Below are positions 1 through 6,165 of a stretch of 11,060 nt of DNA, one piece after another. Source of the DNA: Synergistaceae bacterium. Lineage in GTDB: Bacteria; Synergistota; Synergistia; Synergistales; Aminobacteriaceae. Location of the stretch: contig JAFRSL010000142.1 of assembly GCA_017427625.1 (NCBI GenBank), positions 1 to 11,060 of the forward strand, written 5' to 3'. The stretch's first letter is position 1. Every line of letters begins with the position of its first letter. A program made the position numbers and the translations under genes. The notes beneath the pieces are model-generated. The model was not told where the DNA came from and did no database searches. It saw only the letters and a list, made by a program, of their open reading frames with translations.

Positions 1-170
1 ACTTCGGCAATGTCAGGGCGGTTGTCGAACTCCGTCTGAATTACGTTGCCTCCCGTGAAGTCAATCCCGAGATTCAGGCCCTTCGTGAGCAAAAGCACAA
101 GACTGGCAGCCACAAGCACTAGGCTGACAATGAGGGCTAACTTCCGGTACTTCATGAAATCTATTCTCAT
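1..170 (-). CDS. secF: SecF, protein translocase subunit (N-terminal part, runs off the left edge)
   Basis: SecF pairs with SecD in the inner membrane. The pair uses the proton gradient to help pull preproteins out of the SecYEG channel on the outer face. Only the first 56 residues are visible. A short basic start (MRIDFMKYRK) is followed by a hydrophobic first membrane span at about residues 11-28, then GLNLGIDFTGG at 31-41, the hallmark of the SecD/SecF family just after the first span. The ATG at 168-170 shares its A with the TAA stop of secD (TAATG), so translation is probably coupled. The order yajC-secD-secF is the usual one. The rest of the protein, including the other five expected spans, lies outside the window. 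Identification is firm because of the motif and the neighbour. Confidence 0.93.
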   Translation of the reverse strand, partial: MRIDFMKYRKLALIVSLVLVAASLVLLLTKGLNLGIDFTGGNVIQTEFDNRPDIAE

Positions 171-1558
171 TACTTCCTCACTATCTCCTTTCCGCGCTTG
201 ACGAACAACTGCAATATAGCCCGTGTTACGACAATGTTTGCGAATACGCTTGCAACAAGCCCGACCGACAAGGTTACGCCGAACCCGCGCACAGAGCCTG
301 AACCGAAGTAGAACAGTACGAGTGCCGCAATCAGCGTCGTGATGTTGGAGTCGAGTATCGTAACCAGTGCCTTCCTGAAGCCCGCATCAAGTGCCGCCAT
401 CGGTGTCTTTCCGGCTTTCTGCTCCTCTTTGACGCGCTCATATATCAGAACGTTGCCGTCAACAGCCATTCCGAGAGTGAGAATAATTCCAGCGATGCCC
501 GGAAGTGTCAGAGTTGCGTTGAATGCAATAAGCCCCGCGAATATCAACAGCACCGTAACAGCAAGTGCCAAATCCGCAGCGAGTCCCCTGAACTGGTAAT
601 AGAGCAGCATAAAGACAAGCACCATTCCCGCGCCGAAGAGTCCGGCCTCAAGTCCCTGCTTGATGCTGTCAGCACCCAAGCTCGGCCCTACTGACCTGTT
701 CTCAGCAATCTCGACCGCAACAGGAAGTGCGCCAGCCTTGAGCATTATCGCCAGCCTTCCAGCCTCGTCAGCCGTGAATCGTCCCGTGATCTGCGCGTGT
801 CCTCCCGAAATCCTGTCCTGAACGACTGGGGCAGAGATTACAACGTTGTCGAGGACTATTGCGAGCTGCTTGCCGATTAGACGTGCCGTTGCTTCCTCAA
901 AGAGCCTTGCGCCCTCAGAGCTGAACTCAAGTGAAACGCCCATTCGCCCGAGACTGTCGGGATTCACCGCGGCGTTTATGAGGTCTTTTCCTGAGAGGAG
1001 GACAGGCCCCAAGAGGTAGAAGCGACCCTGTTCCTCAGCGGGTGAAACGATTGCTCCGACGGTGTTCTTTGCTCTTGCCTGGAAGTCCGCGCTTGAGTTA
1101 CTGAGCTGGTCAATAGCTCTCTGCCATCTCTCCTGAGCCTGTACGAACTGAATATCGCTGTCGTAATTGCTCCTTATTGGCGCGGGCGGAGGCGTTCCGG
1201 TTGAGTCAATGACCTCGCGGAAATCCATCTGAGCCGTCCTTCCGATAAGCTCAAGTGCCGCCGCAGGGTCCTGAATGCCGGGAAGGTCGACGATGATTCT
1301 GTCTGTTCCTGACTTCTGGATTATAGGCTCGGCGACTCCGTACTGGTCGATACGATTCCTGAGAACCGCAAGAAGCCTGTCAATACTGTCATCACGAAGC
1401 GGGTTCTCTGGTGTGTCTTTTGCCTGGAGAACAATGTGCGCGCCGCCCCTCAAGTCAAGCCCAAGATTGAGGCCGTCCCTGTTGAAATAAGCGAAGCACA
1501 AAGCTGCGGCAACAACGATTAACACAATCCAGAGGCGTAATCTGTCGGTGCGGTTCAT
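170..1558 (-). CDS. secD: SecD, protein translocase subunit
   Basis: SecD is the larger partner of SecF in proton-driven late steps of Sec export. At 462 residues it is a short SecD, separate from SecF. A first membrane span lies at about residues 9-25. GLDLRGG follows at 33-39, and then a periplasmic region with a conserved block around DRIIVDLPGIQDP (about 86-98). The C-terminal third (from about 305) holds five more spans, including the GIAGIILTLGMAVDGNVLIYE stretch whose Asp belongs to the proton-relay motif. The ATG at 1556-1558 overlaps the yajC stop by one base (TAATG), and the secD stop overlaps the secF start in the same way. Both junctions fix the start and argue for strict co-translation of the three genes. 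Confidence 0.97.
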   Translation of the reverse strand: MNRTDRLRLWIVLIVVAAALCFAYFNRDGLNLGLDLRGGAHIVLQAKDTPENPLRDDSIDRLLAVLRNRIDQYGVAEPIIQKSGTDRIIVDLPGIQDPAAALELIGRTAQMDFREVIDSTGTPPPAPIRSNYDSDIQFVQAQERWQRAIDQLSNSSADFQARAKNTVGAIVSPAEEQGRFYLLGPVLLSGKDLINAAVNPDSLGRMGVSLEFSSEGARLFEEATARLIGKQLAIVLDNVVISAPVVQDRISGGHAQITGRFTADEAGRLAIMLKAGALPVAVEIAENRSVGPSLGADSIKQGLEAGLFGAGMVLVFMLLYYQFRGLAADLALAVTVLLIFAGLIAFNATLTLPGIAGIILTLGMAVDGNVLIYERVKEEQKAGKTPMAALDAGFRKALVTILDSNITTLIAALVLFYFGSGSVRGFGVTLSVGLVASVFANIVVTRAILQLFVKRGKEIVRK

Positions 1559-1932
1559 TAAGACGCAGCCTCCGTTTTTGCCTGACGTTTACCCTGCACT
1601 GCTGACTTCAGGATTGTAACGCGGACGCCTTCAGCAATCTCAATCTGGAACGAGTCATCACGGACTTCACGGACAGTTCCGTAGAAACCGCCGATTGTGA
1701 TGACTTGGTCGCCTCTTGAAATGCTGTCAATCATATTCTTCTGCTGTTTGTCGCGTTTCTTCTGTGGGCGAATGATGAAGAAATAGAATATCAGCACGAA
1801 TATCGCAAGCGGGAATAACATACCCATGAGACCGCCCTGCTGTGCTGCTGCTCCTCCTTCTGCACCCGAACCACCGCCCGTTGAAGGCGCGCTGCCTCCG
1901 CACGGGTTTACTGCTGTTGTTGATTCTGCCAT
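1558..1932 (-). CDS. yajC: YajC, Sec translocase accessory subunit
   Basis: YajC is a small single-span membrane protein that associates with SecDF. In this 124-residue protein a span at about 35-53 (GMLFPLAIFVLIFYFFIIRP) is followed by the typical RPQKKRDKQQKNM basic stretch, then a soluble domain with GDQVITIGGFYGTV and the EGVRVTILKSAV ending. All of these are YajC hallmarks. Upstream is an unusual region of about 34 residues rich in Gly, Ala and Ser, with a Cys at position 11; most YajC proteins have only a few residues before the span. A GGAGGT ribosome binding site sits 12 nt before the ATG, so the long start appears real, with no better start nearby. Gene spacing to ridA is about 24 nt. 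Confidence 0.95.
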   Translation of the reverse strand: MAESTTAVNPCGGSAPSTGGGSGAEGGAAAQQGGLMGMLFPLAIFVLIFYFFIIRPQKKRDKQQKNMIDSISRGDQVITIGGFYGTVREVRDDSFQIEIAEGVRVTILKSAVQGKRQAKTEAAS

Positions 1933-1956
1933 CTTGAAAAACTTACCTCCAAAAAA

Positions 1957-2379
1957 TTATTTCCTTCGCCACGCTACTGCTTCAATCTCGATTTTAACAC
2001 CCTTAGGCAAGTCTTTCACAGCAACGAATGATCTTGCCGGAGCGTCTTTCGGGAAATACTCAGCGTAGACGGCGTTGACTTCCGAAAAGTCAGCAATATC
2101 CGCAGCGAACACTGTCGTCTTCACCACGTCAGCGAGCGTATATCCGCCAGCCTCAACAATAGCCTTGAGATTTTCGAGCGAACGTTTGGCCTGAGCTTTT
2201 ACGTCAGCGGGAATCTCACCTGTTGCGGGGTCTACCGGGATTTGCCCAGAGACATAGAGGAACTCTCCCGCCTGAATGGCCTGCGAGTAAGGGCCGATTG
2301 CTGCGGGTGCTTTGTCGGTTGAGATTGAGCGTTTAATGTCGGACTGCTCAAAGATTATTTCAGGGTCTACGAATGCCAT
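1957..2379 (-). CDS. ridA: RidA family enamine/imine deaminase (YjgF/YER057c/UK114)
   Basis: RidA proteins hydrolyse reactive enamine/imine intermediates, such as 2-aminoacrylate released by PLP enzymes, to ketoacids and ammonia. They are cytoplasmic trimers. The 140-residue protein shows the family blocks: APAAIGPYSQAI (25-36), LYVSGQIPVDPATGEI (41-56), VVKTTVFAADIADFSEVNAVY (85-105), and the active-site block PARSFVAVKDLPKGVKIEIEA with Arg116 and the EIE acidic residues. It is about 13-15 residues longer at the N-terminus than typical members (MAFVDPEIIFEQSDI). This start is preferred because AAGGGG just upstream overlaps the eno stop codon (TAAGGGG), and no alternative ATG/GTG lies closer to the domain. 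It sits 9 nt after eno. Whether it is a true deaminase or an inactive-subfamily member cannot be settled by eye, but the Arg is present. Confidence 0.93.
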   Translation of the reverse strand: MAFVDPEIIFEQSDIKRSISTDKAPAAIGPYSQAIQAGEFLYVSGQIPVDPATGEIPADVKAQAKRSLENLKAIVEAGGYTLADVVKTTVFAADIADFSEVNAVYAEYFPKDAPARSFVAVKDLPKGVKIEIEAVAWRRK

Positions 2380-2388
2380 ATTATCCCC

Positions 2389-3708
<1,320 letters not shown>

Positions 3709-3721
3709 TTAGTTACAGCTA

Positions 3722-3750
3722 ATTATAAATGGCAACTGTCAAAATGAAAA
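3722..3750 (-). promoter_or_regulatory. Predicted sigma-70-type promoter of the eno operon
   Basis: On the minus strand a perfect -10 box TATAAT (3722-3727) lies 17 bp from a moderate -35 box TTTTCA (3745-3750, four of six consensus bases). The expected start of transcription is near 3715, giving a leader of about 33 nt that contains the AGGAGG site of eno. It stands back to back with the predicted promoter of the plus-strand toxin-antitoxin module. Confidence 0.6.
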
Positions 3751-3767
3751 CGGTTTTTTGCGCGAAC

Positions 3768-3778
3768 TGATATATAAT
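3768..3778 (+). promoter_or_regulatory. Predicted extended -10 promoter of the toxin-antitoxin module
   Basis: TGATATATAAT on the plus strand combines a TATAAT box (3773-3778) with an upstream TG, readable as TGnTATATA. No convincing -35 box lies 16-18 bp upstream, as is common for extended -10 promoters. Transcription would begin near 3785, about 25 nt before the antitoxin start. The identical 11-mer occurs upstream of rlmN at 10649-10659. Confidence 0.5.
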
Positions 3779-3809
3779 TTGCGGAACTAAGATCGAAGGA
3801 GCGATATTT

Positions 3810-4031
3810 ATGGAAATTACAGCGGCACCAAAATATGATTGGCGGAACGTTCGTATGTACGATGAGGACGGGACTCAAATCAAGAATCCTGACACACTGC
3901 GGGCTATGGCTGAGGCAATGGAACTCGGTGATGCGTGGGAAAGACGAATGGAGAGTTACCACCTTGAGGAGATTTTCGGCAAATACGACGAGGAGGACAC
4001 GGACATTGACACCGAAGAAGAAGACCACTGA
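3810..4031 (+). CDS. Probable antitoxin of a YafQ-type type II module (RelB/DinJ C-terminal-like, no RHH domain)
   Basis: This small acidic protein of 73 residues precedes and overlaps a YafQ-like toxin gene, which is the basis for calling it an antitoxin. Residues 25-60 (KNPDTLRAMAEAMELGD, then ESYHLEEIFGKYDEE) resemble the C-terminal toxin-wrapping part of RelB/DinJ antitoxins: an Asn-Pro start, an amphipathic helix, then a helix before the acidic end. What is missing is the N-terminal ribbon-helix-helix that normally dimerises and binds the operator. Only about 24 residues stand before the similarity, too few for that fold. The tail is extremely acidic (DEEDTDIDTEEED). The start is well supported by AAGGAG (3796-3801) with 8-nt spacing. 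A known single-domain antitoxin of another family, recognised only by context, is the alternative. Confidence 0.7.
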   Translation: MEITAAPKYDWRNVRMYDEDGTQIKNPDTLRAMAEAMELGDAWERRMESYHLEEIFGKYDEEDTDIDTEEEDH

Positions 4032-4332
4032 GAGGAAGCGCACACCGTTCCCCAGAGAAGTGCTGTACACCAAAAACTTCGTGGACTGCTGGGAGAGGCT
4101 GGAACATTCCGGAAGGCATGATATGGATCTCATCAAGGAAGCTATAGCATTGCTTGTGAAGAATGTTCCTCTTTCTGCTGAATGGAAAGACCATAAACTC
4201 AACGGCGATTGGAAAGATTTCCGAGAGTGTCATGTAAAAGGCGATTTGCTTTTAGTGTACCAGATACGCAAGAAGCCGTATTGTGAAGTGGCCGTATTCT
4301 CCAAGATAGGAACACACTCCGAAATATTCTAG
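4006..4332 (+). CDS. YafQ-family mRNA interferase toxin (RelE/ParE superfamily)
   Basis: YafQ toxins are ribosome-dependent endoribonucleases that cut mRNA in the A site. From residue 17 the protein matches the family along its whole length: REVLYTKNF, a two-helix segment, WKDHKLNGDWKDFRECHVKGD, LLLVYQI and the end KIGTHSEIF. By comparison with E. coli YafQ, the catalytic residues correspond here to His63, His76, Asp80, His104 and Phe108. Only the position equivalent to Trp68 differs (Leu81), as in many relatives, so it looks active. The best start is TTG at 4006: AGGAGG at 3991-3996 lies exactly 9 nt upstream, giving 108 residues and a 26-bp overlap with the antitoxin. A GTG at 4060 would give about 90 residues, the usual size, but has a poor binding site. 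Longer readings to 3835 are artefacts of the open frame. Confidence 0.85.
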   Translation: MTPKKKTTERKRTPFPREVLYTKNFVDCWERLEHSGRHDMDLIKEAIALLVKNVPLSAEWKDHKLNGDWKDFRECHVKGDLLLVYQIRKKPYCEVAVFSKIGTHSEIF

Positions 4333-4363
4333 CGCACAGTGAGTCCGTGCAGGAAAATGGCTG

Positions 4364-4397
4364 TCCCCTGCTGAGAGCGGCGGGGGATATTTTTGTT
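4364..4397 (+). terminator. Intrinsic terminator of the toxin-antitoxin module
   Basis: An 8-bp stem (TCCCCTGC at 4364-4371 with GCGGGGGA at 4380-4387, one T-G wobble) with an 8-nt loop is followed by TATTTTTGTT. It lies 31 nt after the toxin stop on the plus strand. On the minus strand the wobble becomes an A-C mismatch and there is no T tract, so it acts for plus-strand transcription. Confidence 0.75.
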
Positions 4398-4414
4398 GAG
4401 GGGGAAGAATTTTG

Positions 4415-4437
4415 CCCCCAGCGTTTAGAGCCGGGGG
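4415..4437 (-). terminator. Hairpin, possible terminator of the glycine-zipper operon
   Basis: On the minus strand CCCCCGGC pairs with GCTGGGGG through 8 bp including one G-U wobble, with a 7-nt loop. It lies 16 nt beyond the stop of the last glycine-zipper gene. The following bases (CAAAATTCTT) are a poor T tract, so termination may be weak. On the plus strand the wobble would be an A-C mismatch, which favours a minus-strand role. Confidence 0.45.
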
Positions 4438-4453
4438 AATTGATTGTTTGTAG

Positions 4454-5107
4454 TTACTTTGTTAAAAAGTCACGAATCATTTGCTTATCTTCCGATGGTA
4501 TTACGGTTGATAGCACCATAACACCTGCTCCCACACCAACTGCCTTGCCGGCTCCGCTAGCTGCACCTTTAATGAACTCAGCAGGTGCCTCACGAAACGC
4601 ATTAGTAACGCTTTGCCGAATGTTTTCCTTGTTGTCGTTTACGGCCTTTACACCCTCTGCTATAGCACCGCCTGCACCACCAGTAGCGATGGCACCGCCT
4701 GTAATCTCAGCACCAGTAGCTCCCCCTAAAGCTCCTGTAACAATCGGAGCAACGATTGGAGTTGCGACACCTACAGCCACTCCGCCAACACCAGCACCAG
4801 CAATTACAGCAGCATCTTTCACGAGCGATTTTTCTTCGACATTGTAGCCGTAATATGCTCCTCCAGCAGCTCCGGCAGCACCAGCTACAGCAGCAGCACC
4901 GATTACCACAGGAGCAGCAAGACCGCCCGTGCAAAATATCAACAACCCTGCCGCTACACCCGCAGCAACTCCTGCGCATGCACCATATGCAGCAGCATCA
5001 CCCGCCTGCGAGCCTGTACGGTTTCCCCATGCAAATGCAGGCTGAACGACTCCGAACATCACGACACACACCAACAACACCGCGATACTTCTTGACTTCT
5101 TCAGCAT
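4454..5107 (-). CDS. Secreted glycine-zipper protein, third and largest of three
   Basis: I do not recognise a named family. The 217-residue protein opens with a Sec signal peptide (MLKKSRSIAVLLVCVVMFGV) ending in AFA before WGN, with predicted cleavage after residue 26. The mature part has three Gly/Ala-rich stretches with GxxxG spacing: about 35-88 (with GACAGVAAGVAAG and VAGAAGAAGGAYYG), 99-155 (VIAGAGVGGVAVG onward) and 180-203 (KGAASGAGKAVGVGAG). These are separated by charged linkers (NVEEKSLVKD and VKAVNDNKENIRQ) and end in a charged tail. Such patterns form membrane-embedded or self-assembling helices. The ATG at 5105-5107 is chosen because AAGGAGGT lies 7 nt upstream; a TTG ten codons earlier lies upstream of that site. 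The ribosome binding site overlaps the stop codon of the preceding gene. An envelope or pore-forming role is inference only. Confidence 0.75.
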   Translation of the reverse strand: MLKKSRSIAVLLVCVVMFGVVQPAFAWGNRTGSQAGDAAAYGACAGVAAGVAAGLLIFCTGGLAAPVVIGAAAVAGAAGAAGGAYYGYNVEEKSLVKDAAVIAGAGVGGVAVGVATPIVAPIVTGALGGATGAEITGGAIATGGAGGAIAEGVKAVNDNKENIRQSVTNAFREAPAEFIKGAASGAGKAVGVGAGVMVLSTVIPSEDKQMIRDFLTK

Positions 5108-5120
5108 GATTATGACCTCC

Positions 5121-5474
5121 TTAATCTGCCGGCCCAAAAATCCAGCCTACTACTCCTCCGACTACTGCTCCGACACCCGCGCCTACAGCAGTTCCGACTA
5201 CGGGGATAAAGCTCCCTATTGCCGCGCCTGTTGCTGCACCTGCTGTCGCTCCAACAACTCCGCCTTTCATTGAAGGGTCGATAACTGTTTCTGTTTCGTG
5301 CCTAAATCCACCACCAAGAAGCGGCACAATACTGTTTGTGGTACTCACCGCGCCTACCGCACCACTACTCATTGCGCCGCTAGACTCTATAGTAGGCAAA
5401 TCGGCGAATGATACACCCTGCACATCTGACACAAACAGCATCGACAACAACACAACAACTGCAATTTTCTTCAC
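5121..5474 (-). CDS. Secreted glycine-zipper protein, second of three
   Basis: This 117-residue protein has no recognised name. A signal peptide MKKIAVVVLLSMLFVSDVQG ends near VSFA at residue 24. A Ser/Gly/Thr-rich spacer covers about 25-70. One glycine zipper then fills residues 71-114 (TAGAATGAAIGSFIPVVGT, then VGAGVGAVVGGVVGWIFG), ending in PAD. The zipper and signal peptide closely match those of the upstream gene, so the two are paralogues with different middles. The GSxxPxxGTxxGAGxGA pattern also appears in glycine-zipper envelope proteins and some class II bacteriocins, but no double-glycine leader is present here. The start is GTG (5472-5474), with AAGGGGG 9 nt upstream overlapping the previous gene's TAA stop. 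It ends 13 nt before the third gene's start. Confidence 0.78.
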   Translation of the reverse strand: MKKIAVVVLLSMLFVSDVQGVSFADLPTIESSGAMSSGAVGAVSTTNSIVPLLGGGFRHETETVIDPSMKGGVVGATAGAATGAAIGSFIPVVGTAVGAGVGAVVGGVVGWIFGPAD

Positions 5475-5488
5475 GATATTACGCCCCC

Positions 5489-5830
5489 TTAATTACTCCA
5501 AAGGCACCAGAGCATAGCACCAATTCCTGCGCCTATCACTGTACCGAATAAAGGCACAACACTTCCAACAGCCGCTCCGGTTGCTGCTCCTGCTGCTGCA
5601 CCAGCCGCTGTACTCATCACAATGGTACATGACATATAATCACTTAACGCCATCGCCGATTCTGCCACCGCACCGTCCTTATCGCCCTGAGCTGCTCTTT
5701 CTGATGCCTTAGCCGCATGTTCCAAAGCACGCGATGTAGCACGACCGTCATCAATTACAGCAAACGATACGCTATGCGACAACGATACAAATACTATTGA
5801 CACGAGAACCATAACCGCAATTTTCTTCAT
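5489..5830 (-). CDS. Secreted glycine-zipper protein, first of three
   Basis: This 113-residue protein of unknown function opens the operon. Its signal peptide (MKKIAVMVLVSIVFVSLSHS, probable cleavage after VSFA at 24) is nearly the same as that of the next gene. Residues 28-66 form a charged, Ala-rich region likely to be an amphipathic helix (ATSRALEHAAKASERAAQGD). The C-terminal zipper at 75-107 reads AAGAAAGAATGAAVGS, then PLFGTVIGAGIGA, and ends WCLWSN. Two Cys (68 and 109) flank the zipper and could form a disulfide after export. The ATG at 5828-5830 has a strong AAAGGAGGT site 8 nt upstream. Its position behind a long leader suggests post-transcriptional control of the whole operon. A bacteriocin-like or envelope-structural role is possible; no immunity or dedicated export gene is adjacent. 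Confidence 0.78.
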   Translation of the reverse strand: MKKIAVMVLVSIVFVSLSHSVSFAVIDDGRATSRALEHAAKASERAAQGDKDGAVAESAMALSDYMSCTIVMSTAAGAAAGAATGAAVGSVVPLFGTVIGAGIGAMLWCLWSN

Positions 5831-6011
5831 GACATTCCACCTCCTTTCATTATCAAAAAGCGTTGCGCCAAACAGCCCCCAACTTCAAGAAGAAACTACC
5901 CGGCGCAAATTTGGAGCACACAACCGCCTCATGAGCCTTACCTTGCGCCATGCTATAATGCTTAATGGACAAGATACGACAAACAGTCGAATGCTTAGTA
6001 TATTTTCAGAC
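5831..6011 (-). promoter_or_regulatory. Long leader of the glycine-zipper operon with alternative pairings
   Basis: From the predicted start near 6011 to the first gene is about 180 nt. On the minus strand the heptamer GGCGCAA occurs at 5943-5949 and 5863-5869, and its exact complement TTGCGCC at 5902-5908 between them. The middle copy can therefore pair with either flank but not both, the layout of a two-state RNA. A small CGAC/GTCG hairpin (5977-5989) sits near the 5' end. No known riboswitch core is recognised. Confidence 0.35.
5853..5951 (-). CDS. Candidate 32-residue ORF in the leader of the glycine-zipper operon
   Basis: An open frame from ATG (5949-5951) to TGA (5853-5855) encodes MAQGKAHEAVVCSKF, then APGSFFLKLGAVWRNAF. 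It has one Cys and a mixed, protein-like composition and ends 22 nt before the first glycine-zipper gene. No good ribosome binding site precedes the ATG (only an A/T-rich stretch). It could be a leader peptide, a conserved dispersed repeat that happens to be open, or chance. It contains all three heptamer copies described for the leader. Low confidence as a real gene. Confidence 0.2.
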   Translation of the reverse strand: MAQGKAHEAVVCSKFAPGSFFLKLGAVWRNAF

Positions 6012-6043
6012 AATAAAATTATAGCATAGATTTTTCTTGTCCA
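5950..6043. repeat. Two interleaved inverted repeats around face-to-face -10 boxes
   Basis: ATGCTATAAT (5950-5959) is inverted perfectly as ATTATAGCAT (6018-6027), and TGGACAAGA (5966-5974) as TCTTGTCCA (6035-6043). The order is A-B-A'-B', so the pairs interleave rather than nest. Gaps between partners are 58 and 60 bp. Each A arm is an extended -10 box, one on each strand. Confidence 0.6.
6018..6026 (-). promoter_or_regulatory. Predicted extended -10 promoter of the glycine-zipper operon
   Basis: TGCTATAAT on the minus strand is a perfect extended -10 box. A -35-like TGGACA lies upstream but only 14 bp away, which is too close for normal use. Transcription would start near 6011. The same nonamer is found upstream of ftsH. 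Confidence 0.55.
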
Positions 6044-6126
6044 GTTATTTTTATTTAACAGTTTCATAAAATTCCCACACAAATTTTTATTAAACCGCCT
6101 CGAAAAATTCATCCCCCCAAGAAAGC

Positions 6127-6150
6127 AAAAACCCCCGATTCTCTCGGGGG
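6127..6150 (-). terminator. Intrinsic terminator of the tRNA-Gln-glmU-prs operon
   Basis: On the minus strand CCCCCGA and TCGGGGG form a perfect 7-bp stem around a 5-nt loop, followed directly by TTTTTGCTTTCTT. It begins 15 nt beyond the prs stop codon. This is a textbook rho-independent terminator and separates prs from the glycine-zipper operon. Confidence 0.9.
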
Positions 6151-6165
6151 CATTCTCTCTCTCGC

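Noticed and set aside
3723..4233. Minus-strand frames of 159 and 109 codons over the toxin-antitoxin module
   Set aside because: They are antisense to the toxin gene, which has clear family motifs, and to the eno promoter.
4707..4979. Cys/Arg-rich frame on the minus strand inside the third glycine-zipper gene
   Set aside because: Frame-shifted reading of Gly/Ala-rich codons; the overlapping frame has a signal peptide and a strong SD.
4756..5109. Gln/His/Leu-rich open frame on the plus strand opposite the third glycine-zipper gene
   Set aside because: Its repeats are the complement of Gly/Ala codons in the real gene; no start signal.
5885..6112. 75-codon minus-strand frame in the region between prs and the glycine-zipper operon
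   Set aside because: It crosses the predicted promoter, lacks a ribosome binding site, and its composition is not protein-like.
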